Below are positions 1 through 6,315 of a DNA stretch of 7,188 nucleotides, one piece after another. This stretch comes from JBDTMC01 sp039934475 (GTDB taxonomy: Bacteria > Acidobacteriota > Terriglobia > Bryobacterales > Bryobacteraceae): assembly GCA_039934475.1 (NCBI GenBank), contig JBDTMC010000409.1, forward strand, positions 1-7,188, read 5' to 3'. Position 1 is the stretch's first letter. Every line of letters starts with the position of its first letter. Under the pieces are notes generated by a model. The model did no database searches. It saw only the letters and a program-made list of their open reading frames with translations, and had not been told where the DNA came from. Made by a program: the position numbers and the translations under genes.

Positions 1-139
1 CCGAAGCAACATCTCCGAGAAATCCATCTTCCCTGGCGTCGTAGGCGTAGTAGCCCAGGCACACGATCGCCACCGCTAGAAAAAGGTGCGCCAAGGCCGT
101 GAGGGGAGCGTTTGCCGGGATCGTGATCCGAAGCCTCAT
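1..139 (-). CDS. Partial membrane-anchored protein, candidate class D-type sortase (N-terminus only)
   Basis: Only the first 46 codons lie in the window; the gene continues past the left edge. Translation gives a short basic start (MRLR), then a hydrophobic span at about residues 14-33 ending CLGYYAYDARED, i.e. an N-terminal membrane anchor. The ATG lies four bases after the TGA of the upstream VWFA gene, so the two are probably translationally coupled; no good Shine-Dalgarno is visible. Class D sortases have a similar single N-terminal span, and the operon's first gene encodes a protein with an LPHTA sorting signal, which together suggest a sortase. The catalytic Cys/His/Arg region is not present here, so this is inferred from context only. 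Any other single-pass membrane protein would fit the visible residues. Confidence 0.6.
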   Translation of the reverse strand, partial: MRLRITIPANAPLTALAHLFLAVAIVCLGYYAYDAREDGFLGDVAS

Positions 140-143
140 AATT

Positions 144-1073
144 TCAATTCGCAGCCGCACGGTTCGGTGGCAGGATATAGCGCGTTCGCGTGTGCGCTAT
201 GAATTTGCCTCCGCTCGCACTGGACACGGCTACTCGCACTTTGCGCGAGGCCCCCTCTTCGCCCGATCTGACAGGTACATACCCGATAGTGTACCGGGTC
301 CGAATATCGCTGGCGATCTCCTCACAAATACCCTTCAAGGAAGCGAGCTCCGCCTGCAGGAACGTCTCGCCGCCGCTGATGGACGCCAAGCGCTTCAGTA
401 CCCCGGGGTTCTTGTCCGGATCGTCAGCGTCATAAACTCCAATCGTATAGATGGTCGCCCTCGATTCCAGAACCGCCTGCAATACGTCGCCAGCGTTGTG
501 GAGACTACTATTGTCTCCTCCATCGCTGACCAGGACAAGGGCCCTGCGGTCGCGGCGTCCCATCTCCAAATGTTTTAGGGCCAGTATGATCGCATCGTTG
601 AGTGCCGTCCGGCCATCCGGCGTGCCTTTCCACAGCGCGTTTCGGAGTTGACTGACGTCACTCGAAAACGGGATGTTTTCCGGCAGAGAGAGCTTCGCGC
701 TGTCGCTGAATTGGACGACAAAGATTTCGTCCTTGGGGTTACTCGCGCCAATAAACACCATTGCCGCTGTGATCACTTCCGGACGCTTGGCACGCATGCT
801 GCCGCTGGTATCCATCACTAAACCGGCGGTGACGGGCACGTCTTCGGTAGAGAAATGAGTGAGGGCTTGCAGCTTGCCGTCCTCGTACACCTTGAAGTTT
901 TCCTTCGTCAGGCCAGAAATGCGTTCCCCGGAACCGGATTTGACGCTGACGTCCAACAGAACCAAGTCTGACGTCACCCGCAGTACGAAGGGGGCCTCCG
1001 GCGGGCCTACAGCGGGAGTCTGGGAATAGGCCAGGAAATTGAGCGGCAAAACAAAAATGAAAAGCTTTCTCAC
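144..1073 (-). CDS. Secreted VWFA-domain protein (acidobacterial VWFA type)
   Basis: This 309-aa protein starts at GTG, with a GGGG-containing weak Shine-Dalgarno about five bases upstream. Residues 1-18 form a signal peptide (basic MRK, then a hydrophobic core). An N-terminal beta segment (about 30-80) contains the GLTKENFKVYEDGK stretch seen before the VWA domain in proteins of the 'VWFA-related Acidobacterial domain' family. The VWA domain (about 82-265) has a complete metal-ion-dependent adhesion site: D88-T-S90-G-S92, T156 in GRTAL and D184 in VSDGGD. Such proteins bind ligands through a divalent metal outside the cytoplasm; the ligand is unknown. There is no C-terminal sorting signal, membrane span or lipobox, so it is probably periplasmic or released. 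It lies between the LPHTA protein gene (66 bp upstream) and the truncated membrane protein (4 bp downstream), and is likely co-transcribed with both. Confidence 0.9.
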   Translation of the reverse strand: MRKLFIFVLPLNFLAYSQTPAVGPPEAPFVLRVTSDLVLLDVSVKSGSGERISGLTKENFKVYEDGKLQALTHFSTEDVPVTAGLVMDTSGSMRAKRPEVITAAMVFIGASNPKDEIFVVQFSDSAKLSLPENIPFSSDVSQLRNALWKGTPDGRTALNDAIILALKHLEMGRRDRRALVLVSDGGDNSSLHNAGDVLQAVLESRATIYTIGVYDADDPDKNPGVLKRLASISGGETFLQAELASLKGICEEIASDIRTRYTIGYVPVRSGEEGASRKVRVAVSSASGGKFIAHTRTRYILPPNRAAAN

Positions 1074-1089
1074 AGTTACCCCATGCCAA

Positions 1090-1114
1090 GCCGTGGTCTC
1101 AAGTAGACCACGGC
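1090..1114 (-). other. Intergenic 10-bp perfect hairpin between the LPHTA and VWFA genes
   Basis: Arms at 1090-1099 (gccgtggtct) and 1105-1114 (agaccacggc) are perfectly complementary around a five-base loop. It sits in the 66-bp gap between the two minus-strand genes, about 16 bases before the VWFA GTG start. There is no T-run on the transcript's 3' side, so it is not a canonical intrinsic terminator. An attenuator, an mRNA-stability element that sets the relative amounts of the two products, or a protein site would all fit. Confidence 0.55.
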
Positions 1115-1139
1115 CGACGTATCGGCGGTTCAGAAATAC

Positions 1140-1889
1140 TCAGCCCCGGCTGGAATTTCTCCGCCTGGAGACAGTGCTCATCGCGGCGAACAGACCCAGG
1201 GACAGCAGTCCGATCAGACCGACCAGCGGCATATTGCTGGCCGTATGCGGCAGAGTCTGAACTGGCGTTTGGGCCACTACAACCGGGGCGGGCGCAGGAG
1301 CCGGTTCAGGCTGTGCTGCGGCTACCACAGGCTGAGGAGCAGGCTCGGCCTTAAACGCTTTAGTCGCTCCGGATTCGTCCACAACCACCACCGGAGCCGA
1401 TTTCAATTCTTCCACCTCTTTGGTTTCTACTTCGATGGCGGGAACAGGCGTCTTTACGAGAGCAGCGATCTCTACCGCGGTCTTCTTCTCATAGGCGAAC
1501 TCCTGACCGAAATTGTCACCCGGATAGAACCAGGCGCGAATGGCTTTAGTGTGTCCCGCTGGCACTTCCCAGAACTGGATAACTGTCTTGTCGGTGGGTT
1601 GCAGACGATAGTTCGGTATCGCCAGGATCGTCGTTATCACGTGTTCCTGATTCTTGTCGAAGATCCTCACGATGTGGCGATCCGACAAGGAATCCACCAG
1701 CGCGATCACGTACTCGCCAGGCTGCAAGGTAATCGTGTGATCTGGCGTGCAGCACGACGGAACTTGCACCGGCTCGTTCACGGTAATCGTCGTCTTCTTG
1801 TTCCATTCGTCGGCCCGAAGGCTGGGCAGCAATGCAAAACCGAGGGCGCAGGCGAAGGCGGCTGAACCAATACTCCGAAAATATTTCAT
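1140..1889 (-). CDS. Secreted protein with C-terminal LPHTA sortase-type sorting signal
   Basis: I chose the ATG at 1889 (249 aa, MKYFRS...) over the in-frame ATG at 1907 because it gives a standard signal peptide; GGAG lies 12 bases upstream, and the longer form is possible. In numbering from the longer form, the signal peptide ends near residue 32 (LRA before DEW). A compact domain (33-140) follows, with DEWNKKT, an adjacent Cys pair at 52-53, SDRHIVRIF and WFYPGDNFGQEF; this resembles a family of secreted proteins I associate with Acidobacteria. Residues 150-218 are a Pro/Ala/Val/Glu-rich linker including APAPAPAP. The C-terminus is a full tripartite sorting signal: LPHTA at 219-223, hydrophobic span 227-243, then RRR at 248-250. 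LPXTA is the form preferred by class D sortases, which implies covalent attachment or processing at the envelope. The gene heads the minus-strand set with the VWFA protein and the truncated membrane protein. Confidence 0.88.
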   Translation of the reverse strand: MKYFRSIGSAAFACALGFALLPSLRADEWNKKTTITVNEPVQVPSCCTPDHTITLQPGEYVIALVDSLSDRHIVRIFDKNQEHVITTILAIPNYRLQPTDKTVIQFWEVPAGHTKAIRAWFYPGDNFGQEFAYEKKTAVEIAALVKTPVPAIEVETKEVEELKSAPVVVVDESGATKAFKAEPAPQPVVAAAQPEPAPAPAPVVVAQTPVQTLPHTASNMPLVGLIGLLSLGLFAAMSTVSRRRNSSRG

Positions 1890-2000
1890 GGTAATCTTTG
1901 TCTCCATTAGTTCGATCTCAAACGGTGTACAGGCAGATTTGGCCGTAAGAGACGGATACCAACGCTGTCTTCAAAAGGATCCAATGCTTGTTTGCCGGCT

Positions 2001-2237
2001 CTAAAGGCGGGTAGCTTTGTCGGTGTCGTGGCCGCTTTCCTTTAACGCGTGCGACCACTCGTCGGCTTGCTTTTCGGCTTCTGCCTTTGCCACACCGTAC
2101 CGCTCTTGAATGATTCCCACCAATTGGTCTTTCTTGCCGCCAATGGTTTGCCAGTCGTTGTCGGTGAGATTGCCCCAGCGCTCCCGGGCGGCACCGGTAA
2201 ATTGCTTCCACTTGCCTTCGATCTGATCCCAATTCAT
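2001..2237 (-). CDS. CsbD-family stress-response protein
   Basis: This 78-aa, highly charged, hydrophilic protein begins MNWDQIEGKWKQFTGAARERWGNLT, the hallmark N-terminus of the CsbD/YjbJ family, followed by IGGKKDQLVGIIQERYGVAKAEAEKQADEW. Length and layout match the family, which is predicted to be small, helical and cytoplasmic. CsbD-like proteins are induced by general stress in many bacteria, but their molecular function is unknown. The start is clear: AGGAG lies six bases before the ATG. The gene diverges from the glycine-rich membrane-protein operon at 2489, sharing a 251-bp regulatory region; a weak -24/-12 candidate lies upstream. About 93 bp of apparently non-coding DNA separates it from the LPHTA gene downstream on the same strand. 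Confidence 0.93.
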   Translation of the reverse strand: MNWDQIEGKWKQFTGAARERWGNLTDNDWQTIGGKKDQLVGIIQERYGVAKAEAEKQADEWSHALKESGHDTDKATRL

Positions 2238-2266
2238 CGTGTTCTCCTGAGTTCAGCTCACACTCG

Positions 2267-2283
2267 TGCACTTCGACCACCGT
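2267..2283 (-). promoter_or_regulatory. Weak sigma-54-like -24/-12 candidate for csbD
   Basis: On the minus strand this reads ACGGTGGTCGAAGTGCA: GG, ten bases, then GC, with the -12 side TGCA matching well and the -24 side lacking the usual T before GG. The implied start of transcription is near 2256, giving a leader of about 19 nt that contains the AGGAG site. Geometry matches the stronger elements elsewhere in the window, but the motif alone is weak. Confidence 0.35.
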
Positions 2284-2305
2284 TGCTGTTTGAGGCCATT
2301 CCTGC

Positions 2306-2325
2306 GTGTCAGCCGCGCGTGACAC
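2306..2325. promoter_or_regulatory. Operator-like dyad GTGTCA-N8-TGACAC
   Basis: A perfect 6-bp inverted repeat with an 8-bp GC-rich spacer lies in the divergent csbD / membrane-protein intergenic region. It is about 50-69 bp upstream of the predicted csbD transcription start and 137-156 bp upstream of the predicted start for the plus-strand operon. This could be a dimeric regulator or enhancer-binding site; the assignment is inference, and dyads this short occur by chance. Confidence 0.3.
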
Positions 2326-2345
2326 TTCCAGGGGATCCTGGTTCC

Positions 2346-2380
2346 TGCACCAAAATCTGCATTTCGAAGCAAATGGTGCA
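2346..2380. promoter_or_regulatory. Dyad TGCACCA-N21-TGGTGCA in the divergent intergenic region
   Basis: Perfect 7-bp arms at 2346-2352 and 2374-2380 are separated by 21 bp, so arm centres are 28 bp apart, close to three helical turns. It lies about 82-116 bp upstream of the predicted sigma-54 start for the plus-strand operon, a usual distance for enhancer-binding proteins. No transcript or gene explains it. The role is inference. Confidence 0.3.
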
Positions 2381-2434
2381 TGGTGAACGTTGTTTCCGCC
2401 CGTCCTTCTGCTTACTGGCGGCCTTTTGCGCCAC

Positions 2435-2451
2435 TTGGCCAAGCCCGTGCA
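2435..2451 (+). promoter_or_regulatory. Sigma-54 (-24/-12) promoter for the 2489-3951 operon
   Basis: TTGGCCAAGCCCGTGCA has GG at 2437-2438 and GC at 2449-2450 with exactly ten bases between, plus YTGGC and TGCW context, close to the RpoN consensus. The predicted start is near 2462, giving a 27-nt leader holding AAGGAG. Its right half (CGTGCA) is shared with the elements at 4103 and 6101. Confidence 0.6.
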
Positions 2452-2474
2452 CATCGCAAGTGCGACATTCATTG

Positions 2475-2480
2475 AAGGAG
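2475..2480 (+). promoter_or_regulatory. Shine-Dalgarno AAGGAG that sets the start at 2489
   Basis: AAGGAG lies eight bases before the ATG at 2489 and so favours that start over the in-frame ATG at 2390. The upstream extension would also place coding sequence across the predicted promoter. Confidence 0.75.
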
Positions 2481-2488
2481 CTGGCAAC

Positions 2489-3133
2489 ATGGCATTCAAC
2501 GCCTCGGTGATGGGAATCTATCCTGAACAAACCACCGTTACGGATTCAGTAGCCGCACTGCACAAGGCCGGGTATCGAAGCGCCGACATATCCGTCCTTT
2601 CCTCAGACAACCAGGGCACAAAGGATTTTGGGCTCGAGCATCGCAACCGTGCATTCGAGATGGCCGGAGTGGGCGCCGCTGTGGGCGCTATCGCCGGCGC
2701 AATTCTCGCCTGGTTCCTATCCAATCAGACCCTGACCATCCCCATCGCCAATCTCGGCCCGGTGGTGGCGGCTGGGCCGATCATGGCCGTCCTGGCCGGC
2801 GCGGCAGCCGTGGGCGCATTCGGCTGGCTGGCCGGCGCACTGGCGGGCAGTGCGATGCCTGCCTACGTTGCGAAGCGCTATAGGGGACGCAGGAGGCAGT
2901 GTGGCATCCTTCTCTCCGTGCACTGTGACAGCCCCGAATGGTGCGCTCGCGCGAAGAAGATCCTCAACGACACTGGCGCACGAAACATCTCGTCCACCAC
3001 CGAAGCCGGAGCCGATTACGGCTCCACGGACCGGCCCACCGAAAGGCCGCCTGTGCCCGTAGCCGTCGTCACACGCGTGGATCCTCCTGTGGAAACGACA
3101 ACGGTGTACTCCTCCACCGACACCCGGCCGTAA
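2489..3133 (+). CDS. Glycine-rich two-span membrane protein (ActD/DUF3341-like or general-stress type)
   Basis: This 214-aa protein starts MAFNASVMGIYP. Residues 4-38 form a small alpha/beta segment (SVMGIYPEQTTVTDSVAALHKAGYRSADISVLS) like those in ActD/DUF3341-type and general-stress proteins. Two hydrophobic, glycine/alanine-rich spans follow (about 57-78 and 91-120) with glycine-zipper spacing (GVGAAVGAIAGAI, AGAAAVGAFGWLAGALAG). A basic loop (KRYRGRRR, 129-136) precedes a second alpha/beta segment (GILLSVHCDSPEWCARAKKILNDTGARNIS, 139-168) and a disordered Pro/Thr-rich tail. Both soluble parts are probably on the same face of the inner membrane. ActD is a subunit of the alternative complex III, but no other subunit is encoded here, so an electron-transfer role is not supported; small stress genes surround it. 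It is the first gene of an operon, its TAA lying eight bases before the next start. Function unknown. Confidence 0.85.
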   Translation: MAFNASVMGIYPEQTTVTDSVAALHKAGYRSADISVLSSDNQGTKDFGLEHRNRAFEMAGVGAAVGAIAGAILAWFLSNQTLTIPIANLGPVVAAGPIMAVLAGAAAVGAFGWLAGALAGSAMPAYVAKRYRGRRRQCGILLSVHCDSPEWCARAKKILNDTGARNISSTTEAGADYGSTDRPTERPPVPVAVVTRVDPPVETTTVYSSTDTRP

Positions 3134-3141
3134 GGAAAGAG

Positions 3142-3951
3142 ATGACGACGATGAAACGTAACAGAACCGCCGGCGGTACCGCCCTGGTCTTGGTCCTGCT
3201 GACCGCGTCCCAGGCGCTGCCGCAAGACAAACCAGGCGACAGGCGTGACAAGCCCGACAAACAGGAGCAGCATGGCCAACAGCCGCAGCGTCAGAAGCAA
3301 CCGCAGCAACAACGCCAGGAACAGCATGGCCAACAGCAGCAACGATCGCAGCCGCAGCAACGCCAGGAACAGCATGCCCAACAGCAGCAACGATCGCAGC
3401 CCCAGCAAAAACCCCAACAGAATGCCCAACAGCAGCAACGATCACAGCATCAGCAAAAACCTCAGCAGCATGCCCAACAACCGCAGCGAGCCCAGCCGCG
3501 GCAACAACCTCAACAGCATGCCCAAAAGCAGCAGCCACGACGGCCCCGGCAGGAAGCAGTAGCCTGGCAACAGCGCCAGGGATGGCGGCAACCCGGTGCC
3601 TGGCAAGGGCGCAGCACATGGCAACAGGGTCGCGCTAAGCGCTGGGAAGACGAACATCGGTCATGGGCGCAGCGCGGAGGGTATGGCGGTTACTACATAC
3701 CCCAAACCACTTATGGCCTCTACTTCGGCAGCCAGCACTTCTTCCGCATGAACAGCCGCCCCGTCATGTACATGGGATATCCCCGTTTCGCCTATCGCGG
3801 CTATTCGTTCCTCATGGTCGATCCATGGCCCGAAGCGTGGGCCGAGAATTGGTACCAGACCGATGACGTTTATGTTGACTATGACGACGGGTACTACCTG
3901 TTAAACCGCCGGCACCCCGGCCTTAGGATCGCCATCAGTATCGCGCTCTAA
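3142..3951 (+). CDS. Secreted Gln/His-rich repeat protein with Tyr/Trp-rich C-terminal domain
   Basis: This 269-aa protein starts at the ATG at 3142, with AGGA a few bases upstream; the ATG at 3151 (MKRNRT) is an alternative. A signal peptide covers about residues 1-27 (cut after SQALPQ or nearby). Residues 41-134 are low-complexity Gln/His/Arg/Pro sequence built on a 16-residue period, with His (once Asn) at 44, 62, 78, 94, 110 and 126. A Trp/Gln/Arg-rich bridge (141-176) leads to a conserved-looking domain (180-269) with GGYGGYYIP, YGLYFGSQHFFRM, YPRFAYRGYSF, DPWPEAWAENWYQTDDVYVDYDDGYYLLNRRHPGLRIAISI. That domain resembles uncharacterised periplasmic/secreted proteins that pair a basic Q-rich linker with a Tyr-rich end. 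Histidines could bind metal and the basic Q-rich part could contact envelope polymers, but nothing proves either. It follows the two-span membrane-protein gene and is almost certainly co-transcribed with it. Confidence 0.88.
   Translation: MTTMKRNRTAGGTALVLVLLTASQALPQDKPGDRRDKPDKQEQHGQQPQRQKQPQQQRQEQHGQQQQRSQPQQRQEQHAQQQQRSQPQQKPQQNAQQQQRSQHQQKPQQHAQQPQRAQPRQQPQQHAQKQQPRRPRQEAVAWQQRQGWRQPGAWQGRSTWQQGRAKRWEDEHRSWAQRGGYGGYYIPQTTYGLYFGSQHFFRMNSRPVMYMGYPRFAYRGYSFLMVDPWPEAWAENWYQTDDVYVDYDDGYYLLNRRHPGLRIAISIAL
3262..3543 (+). repeat. In-frame 48-bp tandem repeat encoding 16-aa Q/H-rich units
   Basis: About six units lie inside the secreted-protein gene. Spacing between equivalent His/Asn codons is 18, 16, 16, 16 and 16 residues, so the first unit carries two extra codons and the others keep a strict 48-bp period. 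Units 2 and 3 (around 3310-3410) are nearly identical at the DNA level, suggesting recent duplication; outer units have diverged. Change in copy number would keep the reading frame. Confidence 0.85.
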
Positions 3952-4062
3952 ACCCGCAGCAGCCGTGTCCTCCGAGCATGCCGGAAAATCTTGCGCCCTT
4001 GGGAGCTTCCGTTTCGGTAAATCCTGCAGTCCCACCCGGCCGATCCCTCTGGGGGACCCAAA

Positions 4063-4096
4063 TGCGATGGCAATTTCCCCATGAATTGCCATCGCA
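4063..4096. promoter_or_regulatory. 13-bp perfect palindrome upstream of a sigma-54 promoter
   Basis: Arms at 4063-4075 (tgcgatggcaatt) and 4084-4096 (aattgccatcgca) are perfect, with an 8-base centre. It ends only seven bases before the -24/-12 element at 4103, i.e. about -34 to -67 from the predicted start. It is not followed by a T-run, and the preceding gene ends 111 bp earlier, so a terminator is not the best reading. A dimeric activator or repressor site fits better; as RNA it would fold into a strong hairpin. Confidence 0.55.
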
Positions 4097-4102
4097 GAGA
4101 CT

Positions 4103-4119
4103 TTGGACTCAATCGTGCA
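4103..4119 (+). promoter_or_regulatory. Sigma-54 (-24/-12) promoter for the lmo0937-like gene
   Basis: TTGGACTCAATCGTGCA has GG at 4105-4106 and GC at 4117-4118 with ten bases between. It is nearly the same as the element at 6101 (shared TTGG and TCGTGCAA). The predicted start is near 4130, giving a 20-nt leader that includes AAGGAG at 4134-4139. Confidence 0.65.
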
Positions 4120-4133
4120 ATGAGTAGCCAAAG

Positions 4134-4139
4134 AAGGAG
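4134..4139 (+). promoter_or_regulatory. Shine-Dalgarno AAGGAG that sets the start at 4150
   Basis: AAGGAG lies ten bases before the ATG at 4150. The in-frame ATG at 4081 would add 23 hydrophilic residues, sit inside the palindrome and overlap the predicted promoter, so the shorter 50-aa product is preferred. Confidence 0.7.
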
Positions 4140-4149
4140 CTCCTTAAGA

Positions 4150-4302
4150 ATGCTTTGGACGATTTTCGTAATTCTAGTCGTGTTGTGGGCCCTCGGCATG
4201 GCCACAGCCTACACCGCCTCTGGGCTCATTCACATCCTCTTGGTGGTTGCTGTCGTGGTGATGGTGATCCGCCTGCTGCAGGGCCGCAGCGTGGTCAATT
4301 AG
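4150..4302 (+). CDS. lmo0937-family small membrane protein
   Basis: The product is 50 aa: MLWTIFVILVVLWALGMATAYTASGLIHILLVVAVVVMVIRLLQGRSVVN. Two hydrophobic spans (about 2-20 and 26-43) flank a short polar turn, and the end is basic. The layout MLWTI...LWxLGxxTxYTxxGxIHILLVxAxxVxxIRxxQGR matches the lmo0937 (DUF5670-type) family in both length and motif. These are tiny inner-membrane proteins of unknown function, often found beside CsbD-like and other stress genes. The gene has its own predicted sigma-54 promoter and precedes the Thivi_2564-like gene by 33 bp, so the two may also share a transcript. Confidence 0.85.
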   Translation: MLWTIFVILVVLWALGMATAYTASGLIHILLVVAVVVMVIRLLQGRSVVN

Positions 4303-4307
4303 CCGCA
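4291..4307 (+). promoter_or_regulatory. Weak sigma-54-like candidate for the Thivi_2564-like gene
   Basis: GTGGTCAATTAGCCGCA overlaps the end of the lmo0937-like gene: TGG, ten bases after GG, then GC. The -24 half (TGGTC) resembles the element at 6101, but the -12 half (CCGCA) is poor. The implied start near 4318 would leave an 18-nt leader with AAAGGAG. It could be chance. Confidence 0.25.
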
Positions 4308-4335
4308 AGGCCTGTAATTTAAAGGAGACTTCGAA

Positions 4336-4527
4336 ATGTCATTAATTAGTCTGGTCATCACGCTGATCGTGGTCGGGGTTCTTTTGTGGTTAATCAATAC
4401 CTATATACCCATGGCTTCCAGCATCAAAACGATTTTGAATGTAGTCGTCGTCTGCGCCGTTGTCGTTTGGGTTCTGCAGGCTGTAGGGCTATGGGGGCAA
4501 ATAAGCAGTTATCGCTTCGGCCGATGA
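4336..4527 (+). CDS. Thivi_2564-family small membrane protein
   Basis: The product is 63 aa: two hydrophobic spans (about 3-20 and 33-53) joined by the signature turn LLWLINTYIPMASSIKTILNVVVV, with a short polar tail. The pattern SLISLVITLIVVGVLLWLxNTYIPM...IKxILNVVVV is characteristic of the Thivi_2564 family of small inner-membrane proteins, whose function is not known. AAAGGAG lies eight bases before the ATG, making the start secure. It sits between the lmo0937-like gene and the sigma-54 regulator, and belongs with the csbD-like and DUF3309-like neighbours as a set of small stress-type proteins. Confidence 0.88.
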   Translation: MSLISLVITLIVVGVLLWLINTYIPMASSIKTILNVVVVCAVVVWVLQAVGLWGQISSYRFGR

Positions 4528-4573
4528 CGAACGGGGAAGCTAACGAGGCCTATACGAGGTTTGCCAATTAATT

Positions 4574-4592
4574 AAGACCTATCTCCCGTCTT
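4574..4592 (+). terminator. Weak terminator-like element after the Thivi_2564-like gene
   Basis: AAGAC and GTCTT form a 5-bp stem with a 9-base loop, followed by TTATAT. The stem is short and AT-rich, so this is a marginal call. The rest of 4528-4655 holds no supported gene and no convincing promoter. Confidence 0.2.
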
Positions 4593-4655
4593 TATATAGC
4601 CTGATCACAAAATAGTTGGTCCGCCTGGTCGTCAATCTTGCTACACTGAAGCCCG

Positions 4656-6062
<1,407 letters not shown>

Positions 6063-6100
6063 ACGCTCAAACACCCGGTCCCGGCGATCTCCCCTGAAGT

Positions 6101-6117
6101 TTGGTCCCTCTCGTGCA
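6101..6117 (+). promoter_or_regulatory. Sigma-54 (-24/-12) promoter for the DUF3309-like gene
   Basis: TTGGTCCCTCTCGTGCA has GG at 6103-6104 and GC at 6115-6116 with ten bases between. It matches the element at 4103 at 12 of 17 positions, including both cores and TCGTGCA. The predicted start is near 6128, giving a 24-nt leader containing GGAG. It lies just after the regulator's stop codon. Confidence 0.65.
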
Positions 6118-6151
6118 ATAGCAACAGCGACGTCGGAATTGGAGACAAAAC

Positions 6152-6310
6152 ATGCTGCTATTGCTGATCATCTTGTTGTTGGTTTTTGGAGCCGGTGGAG
6201 GATACTACGGCTACGGCCGTTGGGGCACCGGCGGAGGCGCGGGAATTGGCCTCGGCACGACCCTCTTGATTCTGCTTGTCGCCTACCTGGTGGGCGCCAT
6301 TCCTAGATAG
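6152..6310 (+). CDS. Small glycine-rich membrane protein, DUF3309-like
   Basis: The product is 52 aa: MLLLLIILLLVFGAGGGYYGYGRWGTGGGAGIGLGTTLLILLVAYLVGAIPR. A hydrophobic span (2-13) is followed by a Gly/Tyr-rich segment with GYGRWGTGGGAG, then a second span (33-50). The arrangement matches the DUF3309 type of small membrane protein, in which a leucine-rich start, a central G/Y/W patch and a C-terminal leucine-rich span are typical. Function is unknown. GGAG lies seven bases before the ATG. It is 89 bp downstream of the regulator with its own predicted sigma-54 promoter, and ends just before a strong hairpin. Confidence 0.82.
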   Translation: MLLLLIILLLVFGAGGGYYGYGRWGTGGGAGIGLGTTLLILLVAYLVGAIPR

Positions 6311-6315
6311 GCCGA

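Noticed and set aside
1245..1865. Plus-strand open frame of 206 codons
   Set aside because: It is antisense to the LPHTA protein gene; its Arg-rich, Phe-rich composition has no domain character.
1908..2000. Sigma-70 promoter for the LPHTA operon
   Set aside because: Only poor -35/-10 pairings (for example TTGGAT with TGGTAT) are visible on the minus strand; none is convincing.
2416..2430. TGGCGGCCTTTTGCG as a sigma-54 promoter
   Set aside because: Only nine bases separate GG and GC; the required ten is found in the element at 2435 instead.
2390..2488. N-terminal extension of the glycine-rich membrane protein to the ATG at 2390
   Set aside because: No Shine-Dalgarno at 2390, while AAGGAG is well placed before 2489; the extension would cover the predicted promoter.
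1918..2499. Minus-strand open frame of 193 codons spanning csbD and the divergent gap
   Set aside because: It overlaps the clear CsbD gene in another frame and runs through the regulatory region; no recognisable domain.
3262..3543. Regular 48-bp repeats as a possible CRISPR array
   Set aside because: The repeats are contiguous, diverged, in-frame with a secreted protein and have no unique spacers.
2717..3619. Long minus-strand open frame (300 codons) rich in Ala/Val/Gly/His
   Set aside because: It is antisense to two well-supported plus-strand genes with signal peptide, membrane spans and Shine-Dalgarno sites; its repetitive composition mirrors the 48-bp repeat.
4081..4149. N-terminal extension of the lmo0937-like protein to the ATG at 4081
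   Set aside because: It begins within the palindrome, lacks a ribosome site and family members start at the MLWTI position.
4626..4642. TGGTCGTCAATCTTGCT before the regulator as a sigma-54 promoter (autoregulation)
   Set aside because: GG and GC are eleven bases apart, one too many, although both halves look good; not strong enough to list as a feature.
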